Source: Saposhnikovia divaricata (taxonomy: Eukaryota; Streptophyta; Magnoliopsida; Apiales; Apiaceae). From it: a DNA stretch of 64,000 nt. Positions 10,637-20,884 of the stretch are shown here, piece after piece. The stretch lies in NCBI GenBank assembly GCA_036435485.1, contig JAZHRN010000139.1:5084001-5148000 (forward strand), read 5' to 3'. A program made the position numbers and the translations under genes. How positions within the stretch are numbered: position 1 is the first letter of the stretch; every line of letters begins with the position of its first letter. The notes below the pieces were generated by a model, which worked only from the letters and a program-made list of their open reading frames with translations, was not told the origin of the DNA and did no database searches.

Positions 10637-10782
10637 AGTTTTTCTCAAAGAAAGAGATTATATATAGATATATATATATATAGAGCAAACAAGGCTCTTT
10701 GATCTATCAAAAGATCGTTGGTATAGAGAGGTGTTTAGGTGTTATTGTGGTTTGGTGTGATTTTTCTTCTCTCAACCCCCTC

Positions 10783-10791
10783 GTATTTATA
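10783..10791 (-). promoter_or_regulatory. TATA box of ORF VI (19S-type) promoter, block B
   Basis: TATAAATAC on the minus strand, between ORF V and ORF VI, about 150 nt before the ORF VI ATG. It is conserved in blocks C and D. An (AT)n run lies just upstream of the ATG. Confidence 0.65.
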
Positions 10792-10855
10792 GCCAAACTT
10801 CAGGCTTTGGATTCCTGCAAAAGTAAAGATAACAAGAAATGTCATGTCATAAACT

Positions 10856-12892
10856 TTACACCTGTTTTTGCTGGAATTCTCTTGTTAAAAAATCTGCTAA
10901 GCAGTTTTTAACTCCTTCGATATGTTGAACATCGAAACTGTAGCGGGATAGCCATTGTTGCCATCCCACTAGTCTTCCTTGCTTATTGTCTCCCTGTAAC
11001 TTAATACGAAGAAAATAAGAGAAATTTCTATTATCAGTTCTAACCAGAAATTTGACTGGAGTTAGATAAATAGAAAATTTGTTAATTACTCTAATGACGG
11101 CTAAGTATTCCTTTTCATTGGAATGATAGTTTTTCTCAGCGTCCTTAAAGCTTCCTGAAGCGTATCTGCATATTAATTCTTTATCGGAATTAACAGCTTT
11201 GAGCACTCCTCCCCAATATTCTCCTGAGGCGTCTGTCTCAATGATAAGCTTATCATCCGGTTCTGGATGATAGAGTTTTGGAAAACTCTTTAGATTCTTC
11301 TTGACTTTGACCATGTAGCTGGTGTCTGAATCTTTCCATTCCCAAGGAATATCTTTCTTGAGCTTTGCCTGCAAAGGAGCACGTATAGCTGCAAGTTTGG
11401 GAATATAATCAGAAGCATAAGTTAATATACCTAAAAACCTTTACAACTGTTTTTTGTCTTCAATTTTATCCGGGAACTTATGAATATGTTCTAGGATGTG
11501 CGACTGAGGACAATGAGTTCCTTGATCAATTTCTAATCCTAAGAAATTAATCTTTGTCTTGAAGAGCTGAGCTTTCTTCTTTGACAATATAATACCAAGT
11601 TGTTGGCATTTCTTTAACACTGCTGCTAAATGTCTGAGATGATCCTGTTCATTATCACTAAAAATAAGAATATCATCTACATATACACAACAGAATTTTT
11701 CAAAAGACCTGAATGCATTTTGCATATGTCTTTGGAATATAGAGGGCGCTTGCTTGAATCCAAAAGGTAGCACCTTCCACTGGTAATGTCCTTGAGGACA
11801 TGTAAATGCTGTCAGTAGCTGTGATTCTTCGTCTAGCAATACCTGCCAAAAACCCGATTTACAGTCTAGTGAACTAAACATTTTCTTACCTCGAATAAGG
11901 GTGAGTAATTCATCCTTGTTGGGTAAATTATGGCTGTCTCCTATGGTGGCATCATTAACCGCCTTGTAGTTGACTACCATTCTCTTTTTGCCTCTTCTCC
12001 TTTCTGCTTCGTTTTCTACCAGAAATGCTGGAGACATGTGAGGTGATTTGCTGGGTATGATGATATTCATATCCAGTAGCTCCTGAATTTGTTTGCCAAA
12101 TTCTTCTCGATCTTGTGGACTGTACTTCATAGGTTTGACCTTGATTACCGTCTTTGGATCTCTGAGCTTGATGCTTCCTTTCATCCATTGCTTAGTCTTT
12201 TTAGGATCTAAAGGATTTTCAGAGCATACTGAATCTAGTAATCTCTCGATTATAGATTTCTTTTCTATGTCTAGAATCAAATTTTTACGAATAAAATTCA
12301 ATTCTTTAAATTTTTCTAAACTCTCCTTCCCCCTTTTTAAAAGTTGAATTTTATTGGGGCTGATATTTATAGCTTCTGGCTGACGAGTTTTAGACTTTTT
12401 CTTCATTGATTCAAGGAAGTCTTTAACTCCAAATTTTTTAGCTATAATCAGTTTTTTGACATATACTTTCTCACCTGAAAGAGTTAATATAATATGATCC
12501 GGGTGTTGAGTAAATGGTCCATATAAGTTTAGAAAGTTATTGCCTAGAATAAGGTCTACACCTGATTCCTGCTGATAGATTGTAGGAATATGAAATATTT
12601 CTCCTGCAATCATTATATCAAGGTTTTTACATACCTTTGTAATAGTAATGGAACTATTATCTGCTATACTTACCTGTATAGGCTTTTCTGCATTAACCCA
12701 ATGTTCTTCTGGGATAACGTATTTACTTGCTAAGCACAGACTTGCACCTGTATCAACATAGCAATGTAATTCTATCTTTTTATATCCTGCAAAATTCAAA
12801 ATACCAGGGATATAAATAGAATTAGGATTGGTGATATTAGATATCGCCAGATCTTTTACTTCTTCAGTCTGAATCTGATGAAGTATATTCAT
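10856..12892 (-). pseudogene. ORF V protease/reverse transcriptase/RNase H, one nonsense codon (block B)
   Basis: 679 codons including the stop, in one frame from the ATG at 12892 and interrupted only by TAA at 11441-11443, where block C has CAA (Gln). Domains: aspartic protease (YVDTGAS, about residues 46-52); reverse transcriptase with the catalytic YVDDILIF motif (about 400) and preceding palm motifs; RNase H with an ETDAS-type acidic residue (about 546) and later conserved positions to the end. The nonsense codon falls between RT and RNase H, so RNase H would be lost. It overlaps the coat protein gene by 29 nt. Only a C-to-T change separates it from an open frame. Confidence 0.93.
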
Positions 12893-14378
12893 TAGTCTCT
12901 GACTCCTCTGGTCCGGGATCTAATTCTTCTTCTAAGATATACACTTCCTGTATATCTTCGTAAGGTTCTTCGATAGGAATATATCCTAGTGAATATACCT
13001 GTTCAAGCATGCGAGCTTTATTCTCATGCTTCTGCCTGTTTGGGCATTCATTTGCATAGTGTCCTTCTTCATTGCAAATCCAACACCTGCATTTTTTCTT
13101 GCCTTTTGGGCAAAACTTTTGTTTATCGTTAGAAAATTTCTTTGAAGATTTTTTCTTAACGTATTTTCCTGATTTGAAGGGCTTCTTTTTCCTAACAAAT
13201 CGATATTTTTTCGTATATTTTTTATACGATTTTTTCCTGTGGAAACTTCTAGATGTCTTACTACATCCATACTCAAATGGTTGTTCTACCACTTTTTCAC
13301 AACATTTTTTACTAAACTGTTTTAGCTGTTTTTGCTTTTTAGTCAAATCACAAATCTTACTGATTTCTTCTTTAACTATTCTATGAGCATAGCCCAAACT
13401 ATTTTCAGCAGCTCCTGTTGCTTCAAGATTAAAACGTTCAAGAGCTTTCTCACCTACTAGAGGTATTTTAAGAAGATAATCTCTGATAAACTTCTTATAA
13501 TCTGCTAGCTCAACTAATTGATATAAGTATTTCTCATAATCATTATAAAATCGATCAAGAAAACATATATCGCAAAGTTGCATTTTAGTAAGCATGGATT
13601 TTGCCTTACTAACTATCTTAGCCAGTTCTTGAATTTTATTGGTCTGAAGATCTATTCCTAGGAACACTGTATAGATTGCATCCATGACATTTTCATAGGC
13701 AGTTATGGGATTCATTACTGGAACCCATGTGGTGTTTTTAATCATGCTATTAACAACACCTGTAGTCTTATGTTCCATCAATAACAAGACTGTTCCTTGA
13801 TCATCATAAGCTTCGCTATTAGTCTGTATTATTAGACTAATTTCTTGAGACCATTTATCAATGAGCTCTTTTCTATTGGTTTTACCGTCAATATTTAAAA
13901 TATTACTACCATAGATGTTAGTAACATTTTTAGAATCCGGAATAGAATAAGAAGGATAAAAATTACCTTTCCTCTTCCTATTACCTGAGGTTTTGCCTTC
14001 ATGCTCTTCCTCCTTTTTGACTCCAGAGTGTTCTCCTTGTTCTGGAGAAGCCTGTTTGTCCATTCTAAAGTTTTCTGGAAAAACTTCTTCTTCTGATTTT
14101 TCAGCTTGAAATGATTCTTCCGAACCTTCCCAAGGGTCTGATCCCTCTTCGTCAGTACTGAAAGATTCAATAATGTTTAGAGTTTCATGAGGATTAAAAC
14201 CAAATAAAGATTTTAGCTCACTGCTTGACTCTATTTCTTGGTTGGCGATAGAGTCATCCTCTATTTCCATTAATCTGATTGCTTGTTCCAATTGACCGTA
14301 GTTGTCATCTGTAACCTGCAATTCCTCATCTTCTAGATTATTCCAGAAGAATTCTTCTACCATTTGCATGTAATTCAT
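12864..14378 (-). CDS. ORF IV coat protein precursor (block B)
   Basis: Intact 504-codon capsid precursor with acidic N-terminus, capsid core, Lys-rich region and CCHC zinc knuckle (CWICNEEGHYANEC). Its ATG overlaps the ORF III stop (ATGA). It differs from the block A copy at only two positions that I could find (L/V and Q/R in the shell domain), so both derive from one recent virus or one duplication. Confidence 0.94.
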   Translation of the reverse strand: MNYMQMVEEFFWNNLEDEELQVTDDNYGQLEQAIRLMEIEDDSIANQEIESSSELKSLFGFNPHETLNIIESFSTDEEGSDPWEGSEESFQAEKSEEEVFPENFRMDKQASPEQGEHSGVKKEEEHEGKTSGNRKRKGNFYPSYSIPDSKNVTNIYGSNILNIDGKTNRKELIDKWSQEISLIIQTNSEAYDDQGTVLLLMEHKTTGVVNSMIKNTTWVPVMNPITAYENVMDAIYTVFLGIDLQTNKIQELAKIVSKAKSMLTKMQLCDICFLDRFYNDYEKYLYQLVELADYKKFIRDYLLKIPLVGEKALERFNLEATGAAENSLGYAHRIVKEEISKICDLTKKQKQLKQFSKKCCEKVVEQPFEYGCSKTSRSFHRKKSYKKYTKKYRFVRKKKPFKSGKYVKKKSSKKFSNDKQKFCPKGKKKCRCWICNEEGHYANECPNRQKHENKARMLEQVYSLGYIPIEEPYEDIQEVYILEEELDPGPEESETNEYTSSDSD

Positions 14379-14719
14379 GATGATTCTTTATCAAATGGCC
14401 AGGTTAAGCTTCCTGAGTTCTTTCCAGAACCCATTTCTTCGTTTCCTACGCTGAAGTTAGGATAACTGTATTTCAAGGGTTTCTTGAACTTTTCATCTGC
14501 TAAGACGATTTCTCTGTTTGATGTACCTGTCTTAAGAACATCAAGAATTTCTTTATTGCAAGGACAATCATGAATAACCATTTTTATTTCATTGATAATC
14601 TTTGCTGCTGCCGCTTCAATGTTATCGGCATTCTGCTGATTTTTAAGCAACTCTAGAATTTCTTCTAATTGTGGCTTAATAATCTTAGTGAAATCTTCTT
14701 GTAATTCCTTAAGACTCAT
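14375..14719 (-). CDS. ORF III virion-associated protein (block B)
   Basis: 114 codons, the usual small size for this caulimovirus protein. The N-terminal half is Leu/Ile/Lys/Glu-rich and predicted helical (coiled-coil oligomerisation in relatives). A Cys pair follows (CPCNKE, about 57-62), then a basic, Pro/Gly-rich C-terminus that contacts capsids in relatives. It overlaps ORF II and ORF IV by 4 nt each (ATGA), which suits transactivator-dependent reinitiation. Confidence 0.9.
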   Translation of the reverse strand: MSLKELQEDFTKIIKPQLEEILELLKNQQNADNIEAAAAKIINEIKMVIHDCPCNKEILDVLKTGTSNREIVLADEKFKKPLKYSYPNFSVGNEEMGSGKNSGSLTWPFDKESS

Positions 14720-15255
14720 CCTAGAATCTTCTTAAGGTATTCCTCGATTTCTATGAGTTTAGAAGTAAAGTCTAATACTTCTTTTCTCGAGATAGGTATG
14801 TCATGCTTATTGTTACTAAGCTTTTCTACCTGTTCTGTAAGCATCTTAATCTCTTCGTTATTTTTAACTAAAAGATTCATAGCTTTGTTGTTAATCTCAT
14901 TTACGAGATTTTTTATGTCTTCTAGCCTATTACTACTGCTAGATCCACTTCCCCCTCTCTGAAAATATGTGGTTCCATATTTGCCAAAAAGGCTCGAAGC
15001 TTTTGAGAATTTTTCGCTTGGATCCTTACTAAGCCCAAAATAGGATAGCATTTTATAAACTCCTAGCAAAATTCTTACTGTAATCTGATTAAGATTATTA
15101 GTAGATGCAATTATTGTAGTAATTCTTGCACTACCAGGGTGACTACTGAAGGTGTAATTCTTCAGCTCTTGTCCCTCTACTTCACTTAATCTTTTGAGAT
15201 TAAGAACTTTTCCTTTCTTGTAAATATGTGGGTGTACAGGTAAGGAAGTAGTCAT
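14716..15255 (-). CDS. ORF II aphid-transmission-factor-like protein (block B)
   Basis: 179 codons. The N-terminal half has the His/Tyr-Lys-Lys opening and the Phe-Gly-Leu-Ser-Lys-Asp-Pro block typical of caulimovirus helper components. It is followed by a Gly/Ser hinge (about 101-108) and a C-terminal coiled coil with Leu/Ile/Glu heptads (about 110-178), which in relatives binds ORF III protein on virions. It starts directly after the ORF I stop and overlaps ORF III by 4 nt. Keeping this gene suggests that the source virus was vector-transmitted. The assignment rests on pattern, length and gene order. Confidence 0.85.
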   Translation of the reverse strand: MTTSLPVHPHIYKKGKVLNLKRLSEVEGQELKNYTFSSHPGSARITTIIASTNNLNQITVRILLGVYKMLSYFGLSKDPSEKFSKASSLFGKYGTTYFQRGGSGSSSSNRLEDIKNLVNEINNKAMNLLVKNNEEIKMLTEQVEKLSNNKHDIPISRKEVLDFTSKLIEIEEYLKKILG

Positions 15256-16215
15256 TTAACTGATACGTTCAAGCTTTCGACCTAAACTATCAATTCTGGT
15301 TGAGACATTCCTTAAAAGGTTGTCTGTTGAGGATTCTCCTATTACTAGGTTTTTCCCCTTAAAGCTCATTCTGGGTTTTTCTCCTAAATGAGGTTTATTC
15401 CTGGCAATATCTATTGCCCATGAATTTTCAAAAGGACTGATTTCTGAGAATTGCTTCTCTTCAACAGATCCTATATCTGAGAATATATCTTCTAATTCAA
15501 TATATTCAGATTTTTTGTAATCTATACTGTGATGACTGTTGGTCAAGGCATAGGCTACAACGTATGATATGCTAAAGACTTTATCTCCGGCATCCATTAG
15601 GTTTTCTCGTTCAAACTGATGTACGAATGATAAAACCGAATCTAAATTTCTTGTGTCTAGGCTAAGTCCAAACTTAGGGTAGACTGAGAACATGAATTTT
15701 TGGTATGCTAAATTTCCTCTAGCAACACCTAAAATACAATCTCTACGATCCTTGATTCTGTTATCTATTAAAGCCATTTTAATAGGTGAATCAATTCCTT
15801 CCTGAAATTCAGATTTTAACAAAATCTTAACAGCTCCTAAATGAACCGTGCTGATTGTTGATCTAATTTTAGAAGGGATCTTTAAAAGCTTTTTCCTAAT
15901 TTCTTCTCTATTAATGAGTGATAGGAAAACAGAACCTTTTGTATCTTTTATGTCTACATGCATTTCTTTTGTGCTGACAAAATAAAAGATATTATTTTTT
16001 CTATTCAGAATATTTAAACCAAATGAATTTGGGATTCTAAATATTTTTTCTTTCTTTAGATCAAGTTTCAAATTCTTGATTTTTGAAAGCGTTTCTTGTT
16101 TTACAAAAAAACTTCCTTGAAATCCTTTTTCGTTTTCAGAAAACTCGATTTCAAAATCTTGCGTATCATCAGAAGTCTGAGGATCATCAATCTCTTTTTC
16201 TTTTAAAAGATTCAT
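15256..16215 (-). CDS. ORF I cell-to-cell movement protein (block B)
   Basis: Intact 319 codons. First frame after the primer-binding site, the position of the caulimovirus 30K-superfamily movement protein, which forms tubules through plasmodesmata. The central region (about 120-220) holds the expected beta-rich core with conserved LGAVKILLKSEF and GNLAYQKFMFSVYPKFGLSL blocks. The C-terminus is charged and ends in a short heptad-like stretch that in relatives contacts the virion-associated protein. The stop is immediately followed by the ORF II ATG. Confidence 0.92.
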   Translation of the reverse strand: MNLLKEKEIDDPQTSDDTQDFEIEFSENEKGFQGSFFVKQETLSKIKNLKLDLKKEKIFRIPNSFGLNILNRKNNIFYFVSTKEMHVDIKDTKGSVFLSLINREEIRKKLLKIPSKIRSTISTVHLGAVKILLKSEFQEGIDSPIKMALIDNRIKDRRDCILGVARGNLAYQKFMFSVYPKFGLSLDTRNLDSVLSFVHQFERENLMDAGDKVFSISYVVAYALTNSHHSIDYKKSEYIELEDIFSDIGSVEEKQFSEISPFENSWAIDIARNKPHLGEKPRMSFKGKNLVIGESSTDNLLRNVSTRIDSLGRKLERIS

Positions 16216-16233
16216 TTTAAAAGATTATTCCTA

Positions 16234-16246
16234 GGCTCTGATACCA
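16234..16246 (-). promoter_or_regulatory. tRNA-Met primer-binding site (block B)
   Basis: TGGTATCAGAGCC on the minus strand, the canonical Caulimoviridae minus-strand primer site complementary to initiator tRNA-Met. It lies about 20 nt before the ORF I ATG and marks the conventional genome start. Confidence 0.9.
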
Positions 16247-16250
16247 ATTT

Positions 16251-16404
16251 GCGGATAAATTAAGTTGACAGTTTAAGCAATTAAACTTGCCAATTATATA
16301 AGTAATTATTTGATAAATTACTTATTTGCGGATAAATTAAGTTGACAGTTTAAGCAATTAAACTTGCCAATTATATAAGTAATTATTTGATAAATTACCT
16401 ATTT
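16251..16404. repeat. 77-bp tandem duplication at the B/C junction
   Basis: The leader sequence next to the primer site, beginning GCGGATAAATTAAG, occurs twice in tandem with a 77-bp period (16251 and 16328). Only one copy exists at the equivalent place in block C (about 21160-21235). The second copy runs straight into ORF V sequence in the opposite orientation, so this is the inversion breakpoint between blocks B and C. Confidence 0.9.
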
Positions 16405-18361
16405 ATATCCCCGGTATCTTGAATTTTGAAGGATATAAAAAGATAGAATTACATTGCTATGTTGATACAGGTGCAAGTCTGTGCTTAGCAAGTAAATACG
16501 TTATCCCAGAATAACATTGGGTTAATGCAGAAAAGCCTATACAGGTAAGTATAGCAGATAATAGTTCCATTACTATTACAAAGGTATGTAAAAACCTTGA
16601 TATAATGATTGCAGGAGAAATATTTCGTATTCCTACAATCTATCAGCAGGAATCAGGTGTAGACCTTATTCTAGGCAATCATTTTCTAAACTTATATGGA
16701 CCATTTACTCAACACCCGGATCATATTATTTTAACTCTTTCAGGTGAAAAAGTATATGTCAAAAAATTGATTATAGCTAAAAAATTTGGAGTTAAAGACT
16801 TCCTTGAATCAATGAAGAAAAAGTCTAAGACTCGTCAGCCAGAAGCTATAAACATCAGCCCTAATAAAATTCAACTTTTAAAAAGGGGGAAGGAGAGTTT
16901 AGAAAAATTTAAAGAATTGAATTTTATTCGTAAGAATTTGATCTAGACATAGAAAAGAAATCTATAATCGAAAGATTATTAGATTCAGTATGCTCTGAAA
17001 ATCCCTTAGATCCTAAAAAGACTAAGCAATGGATGAAAGGAAACATCAAGCTTAGAGATCCAAAGACACTAATCAAGGTCAAACCTATGAAGTACAGTCC
17101 ACAAGATCGAGAAGAATTTGGCAAACAAATTCAGGAGCTACTGGATATGAATATCATCATACCCAGCAAATCACCTCACATGTCTCCAGCATTTCTGGTA
17201 GAAAACGAAGCAGAAAGGAGAAGAGGCAAAAAGAGAATGGTAGTCAACTACAAGGCGGTTAATGATGCCACCATAGGAGACAACCATAATTTACCCAACA
17301 AGGATGAATTACTCACCCTTATTCGAGGTAAGAAAATGTTTAGTTCACTAGACTGTAAATCTGGTTTTTGGCAGGTATTGCTAGACGAAGAATCACAGCT
17401 ACTGACAGCATTTACATGTCCTCAAGGACATTACCAGTGGAAGGTGCTACCCTTTGGATTCAAAAAAGCGCCCTCTATATTCCAAAGACATATGCAAAAT
17501 GCATTCAGGTCTTTTGAAAAATTCTGTTGTGTATATGTAGATGATATTCTTATTTTTAGTGATAATGAACATGATCATCTCAGACATTTAGCAGCAGTGT
17601 TAAAGAAATGCCAACAACTTGGTATTACATTGTCAAAGAAGGAAGCTCAGCTCTTCAAGACAAAGATTAATTTCTTAGGATTAGAAATTGATCAAGGAAC
17701 TCATTGTCCTCAGTCGCACATCCTAGAACATATTCATAAGTTCTCGGATAAAATTGAAGACAAAAAACAGTTGCAAAGGTTTTTAGGTATATTAACTTAT
17801 GCTTCTGATTATATTCCCAAACTTGCAGCTATACGTGCTCCTTTGCAGGCAAAGCTAAAGAAAGATGTTCCCTGGGAATGGAAAGATTCAGACACCAGCT
17901 ACATGGTCAAAGTCAAGAAGAATCTAAAGAGTTTTCCAAAACTCTATCATCCAGAACCGGATGACAAGCTTATCATTGAGACAGACGCCTCAGGAGAATA
18001 TTGGGGAGGAGTGCTCAAAGCCGTTAATTCTGATAAAGAATTAATATGCAGATACGCTTCAGGAAGCTTTAAGGACGCTGAGAAAAATTATCATTCCAAT
18101 GAGAAGGAATACTTAGCCGTCATTAGAGTAATTAACAAATTTTCTATTTATCTCACTCCAGTTAGATTTCTGGTTAGAATTGATAATAGAAATTTCTCTT
18201 ATTTTCTTCGTATTAAGTTACAGGGAGATAATAAGCAAGGAAGATTGGTGAGATGGCAACAATGGCTATCCCGCTACAGTTTCGATGTTCAACATATCGA
18301 AGGAGTTAAAAACTGCTTAGCAGACTTTTTAACAAGAGAATTCCATCAAAAACACGTGTAA
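16405..18361 (+). pseudogene. ORF V polyprotein, broken (block C)
   Basis: Protease, RT and RNase H are recognisable, but the frame is damaged. The first 25 or so codons are missing. A GAA-to-TAA stop lies at 16512-16514, just after the protease active site, and a 1-nt deletion near 16940 shifts the frame. From 17033 the frame is open through RT (YVDDILIF) and RNase H to the stop at 18361 (442 codons). It retains the CAA codon that is nonsense in block B. Confidence 0.92.
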
Positions 18362-18425
18362 AGTTTATGACATGACATTTCTTGTTATCTTTACTTTTGC
18401 AGGAATCCAAAGCCTGAATTTTGGC

Positions 18426-18432
18426 TATAAAT
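18426..18432 (+). promoter_or_regulatory. TATA box of ORF VI (19S-type) promoter, block C
   Basis: GGCTATAAATACGAG, about 150 nt before the ORF VI ATG, in the short gap between ORFs V and VI. It is followed by an (AT)n run just before the gene. Confidence 0.65.
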
Positions 18433-18574
18433 ACGAGAGGGTTGGGAAAAGAAAAATCACACCAAACCACAATAACACCTAAACACCTCTCTATACCAAC
18501 GATCTTTTAATAGATCAAAGAGCTTTGTTTGCTCTATATATATATATATATAATCTTTTTCTTTGAGAAAAACT

Positions 18575-20176
18575 ATGGACACTTCCATAGAACAACTAGA
18601 GCTAAAAGAAGCCATCCTCTTGAAGAAATTCAAACTTGTTCAAGAAGAATTACAACTAGTTCGTGCAGAGCTAGAATATGTAAGGAAGTATTCCCTTCCC
18701 GAACAACAAAAGGTAATTTCAGAACCTTCTTCATCAATGAACAGATCTGAAACTAGCCCGGAGCAAACGGCTACCGGTAAAGGCACATCAAATCCGTTAA
18801 CGCCTGTGGATTTGGCAAAAATCCAAAACAAGGATCATTCCTTGCAACAAAAGGTCTTTTGTACACCTTCCTTAGCAATAAGTGAAGTACAGACTAATCC
18901 AGAGCAAACGGCTCCTGGTAAAGATACAACAAATCCGTTGAAACCTGATGCTTTGGTAAAAACCATAACTGAGGTTCAGACCTCCGAAACATTGGGAGAA
19001 TCTTCAGATTTAAATCTCAGACCCAATGGGGGAATTCAACTCCCACAGAAATCAAAAGAGCAATCTTTTGTAATACCGATCAGTACTACCAGCAAAAATT
19101 ACTATGTTGTTTACAATGGTCCCAATCCAGGAATCTACAACAACTGGGCAATTGCAAGTTTTGCAGTCACAGGAATCTCAGAAGTTTCTCACAAGAAGTT
19201 CAAAGATTTCCAAGAAGCTAGAGTATCCGCTGATCTCTACACTAAGGAAATGATGAAGCCACCACTGTGTCTCATCAATTCTACAGAAGCTTTAAAGCCA
19301 ACCTTCAAACAAGCTCTGAAAAAGACAGCAACTTCACAAAAGGTGTTGGGAAAAGTTAAGTCGGAAAATCTAATCATAGATTTTGAAGACGATAGTGGAG
19401 AAACCATCTACGACAGTTTTAGCTACTTCTATGAACTTGGAAGAAGTGCTACGGAACATGAATTCGTGAAACATAAGTTTTTCACCACGGATAAAACCAA
19501 CATAAGCTATTTCAACTTTTATCCTAACTCAGATCCTGAGTTAATTTATGAAGCTTATGTCAATGGGTTAGTTAGTCTAATTTACCCATCCAATAATCTG
19601 TTAGAAATTGGCAGTTTTCCAAAGGCTTTTAGAGAAGCAGTCAAAAAATTCAGGACAAAGTGTGTTCAGAATCCCGCGAAAGAAATTTTCATCAAGGTTC
19701 AATCAACACTACCGTTCTGGGATGAAGACTATAACGACAGTTTGGCTAAACCATTTCATTATGTTCAGCTTGGAATCGTCAAGGAAAGGAGCTACACTCC
19801 AAGTGAATCAAAACCAGTCACTCTGGAAAAGAAAGATTTGAAGCAGGTAGCCATCCATAAGTATGCAGCTATTCTAGAAAAGATTCTCTGCATAAAGGAA
19901 AATGACAAGGTGAAGATTAATTATTCGTCTTCAAATTGCATCATGACTTCAATGACTCACACCACAATGAGCCAAGAAGATAAAGCAACTTTAGAAGCAT
20001 GCAAGAGGCGCATGACTAAAAGCCAGCTAATATTCGGTTGCCACTACGCGGAATTTTGTAAAGCTAGTGCACGAATAATTAAAAGGACAGGTACCAACGA
20101 GAGTTATCTCTGTCAATACTGCCAGAATGACCCCACCACTAGCAAGGATAAAGGAAAAGCTGTGGAGGAGAATTAA
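18575..20176 (+). CDS. ORF VI translational transactivator/viroplasmin (block C)
   Basis: 533 codons from the ATG at 18575; the upstream TTG extension is ignored. N-terminal coiled coil (LEL-KK-FKLVQEEL pattern, residues 1-45), Thr/Pro/Ser-rich linker to about 150, viroplasmin motif YYVVYNGPNPGIYNNW near 172-187, TAV core to about 440, and a C-terminal Cys-x2-Cys (CQYC) with a basic/acidic tail. In relatives this protein builds inclusion bodies, binds host eIF3/eL24 and enables reinitiation on polycistronic RNA. It is the longest and best-preserved of the three copies, and the only one with no visible break. Confidence 0.93.
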   Translation: MDTSIEQLELKEAILLKKFKLVQEELQLVRAELEYVRKYSLPEQQKVISEPSSSMNRSETSPEQTATGKGTSNPLTPVDLAKIQNKDHSLQQKVFCTPSLAISEVQTNPEQTAPGKDTTNPLKPDALVKTITEVQTSETLGESSDLNLRPNGGIQLPQKSKEQSFVIPISTTSKNYYVVYNGPNPGIYNNWAIASFAVTGISEVSHKKFKDFQEARVSADLYTKEMMKPPLCLINSTEALKPTFKQALKKTATSQKVLGKVKSENLIIDFEDDSGETIYDSFSYFYELGRSATEHEFVKHKFFTTDKTNISYFNFYPNSDPELIYEAYVNGLVSLIYPSNNLLEIGSFPKAFREAVKKFRTKCVQNPAKEIFIKVQSTLPFWDEDYNDSLAKPFHYVQLGIVKERSYTPSESKPVTLEKKDLKQVAIHKYAAILEKILCIKENDKVKINYSSSNCIMTSMTHTTMSQEDKATLEACKRRMTKSQLIFGCHYAEFCKASARIIKRTGTNESYLCQYCQNDPTTSKDKGKAVEEN

Positions 20177-20415
20177 AGCGGAAGGAATCTGCTTTATCAA
20201 AAGCAAAAGAGGAAAAGCATTTACCTTGGCTAAAAGCATCTACTTTAGTTTTATCAAAAGGAGAAGCATCTACTTTAACTTTGTCAAAAAGTCAAAAGAA
20301 GAAGGCATCTGCTTTAAAAGGAATCTACTTTAATAAAGTAGAACAATAATGTACATCTTGCGCATGTAGTGACGTAAGAATATTTGTACAGATCCTCTTT
20401 CCTTGATCTATAAAA
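20177..20415 (+). promoter_or_regulatory. 35S-like promoter with as-1-type motif (block C)
   Basis: TATAAAA is at 20409-20415 in CTATAAAAGG. TGACGTAAG (20370-20378) lies about 40 bp upstream, the core of the as-1 element known from caulimovirus full-length promoters. Further upstream (about 20180-20340) the phrase GCATCTACTTTA or a variant repeats several times and could act as an enhancer. Transcription would start near 20440 (inference). Confidence 0.8.
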
Positions 20416-20576
20416 GGAAGAGTTCCATTTCAGTTTAGGACATCGAAAATTTTCATACACACTACCCTGTATGCAAAATCAAGAGTCCTCACAGTCATGT
20501 GTGAGTAAAAACCCTACGGGGTTACGAGTGTAAACAGGCTCATAATGAGTCTATATCTGTACATATTATCTTAATC

Positions 20577-20582
20577 AATAAA
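20577..20582 (+). terminator. Poly(A) signal of genomic RNA (block C)
   Basis: AATAAA, about 165 nt downstream of the TATA box and within the terminally redundant region, as in caulimoviruses. Equivalent signals are at 8704-8709 and 22541-22546 on the minus strand. Confidence 0.75.
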
Positions 20583-20884
20583 AAGTCTTTTCTTTTTATA
20601 AATCTTGGTTATATTCTTGTTATTCTGGAGTCCGCTTGGAGCACAGGGAGTACCGCTGAGGCAGGTGGCCGTTAGGGAAACACCGCTAATCGGATTGAAG
20701 ACAAAGAATAAAAATCCAAAAGATTTAAAAGAAGAATCGAAGTTTTAGAGATCAGATAATCACCGAACAGATACAGATCATTTGAAAGGCCTGGTAAAAC
20801 TCAAAAACCCTGTTTTAAATAAATTTATATAAATCTTTTATATATTTAAATTTGATCATTATTAGCAATAATCGAAGGTCAGTA

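Larger units (their letters stand above)
8514..16404 (-). mobile_element. Endogenous caulimovirus block B (near-complete genome)
   Basis: Read on the minus strand this holds the primer site, ORFs I-VI, promoter/poly(A) region and the start of the leader, about 7.9 kb, the size of a caulimovirus genome. ORFs I-IV are open. ORF V has one nonsense codon and ORF VI has an altered C-terminus. The gene set, including an aphid-transmission-type ORF II and a separate ORF VI transactivator, fits genus Caulimovirus. In exogenous relatives the RNA is made in the nucleus and reverse transcribed in cytoplasmic inclusions. Integration is incidental, because no integrase is encoded. Confidence 0.93.
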
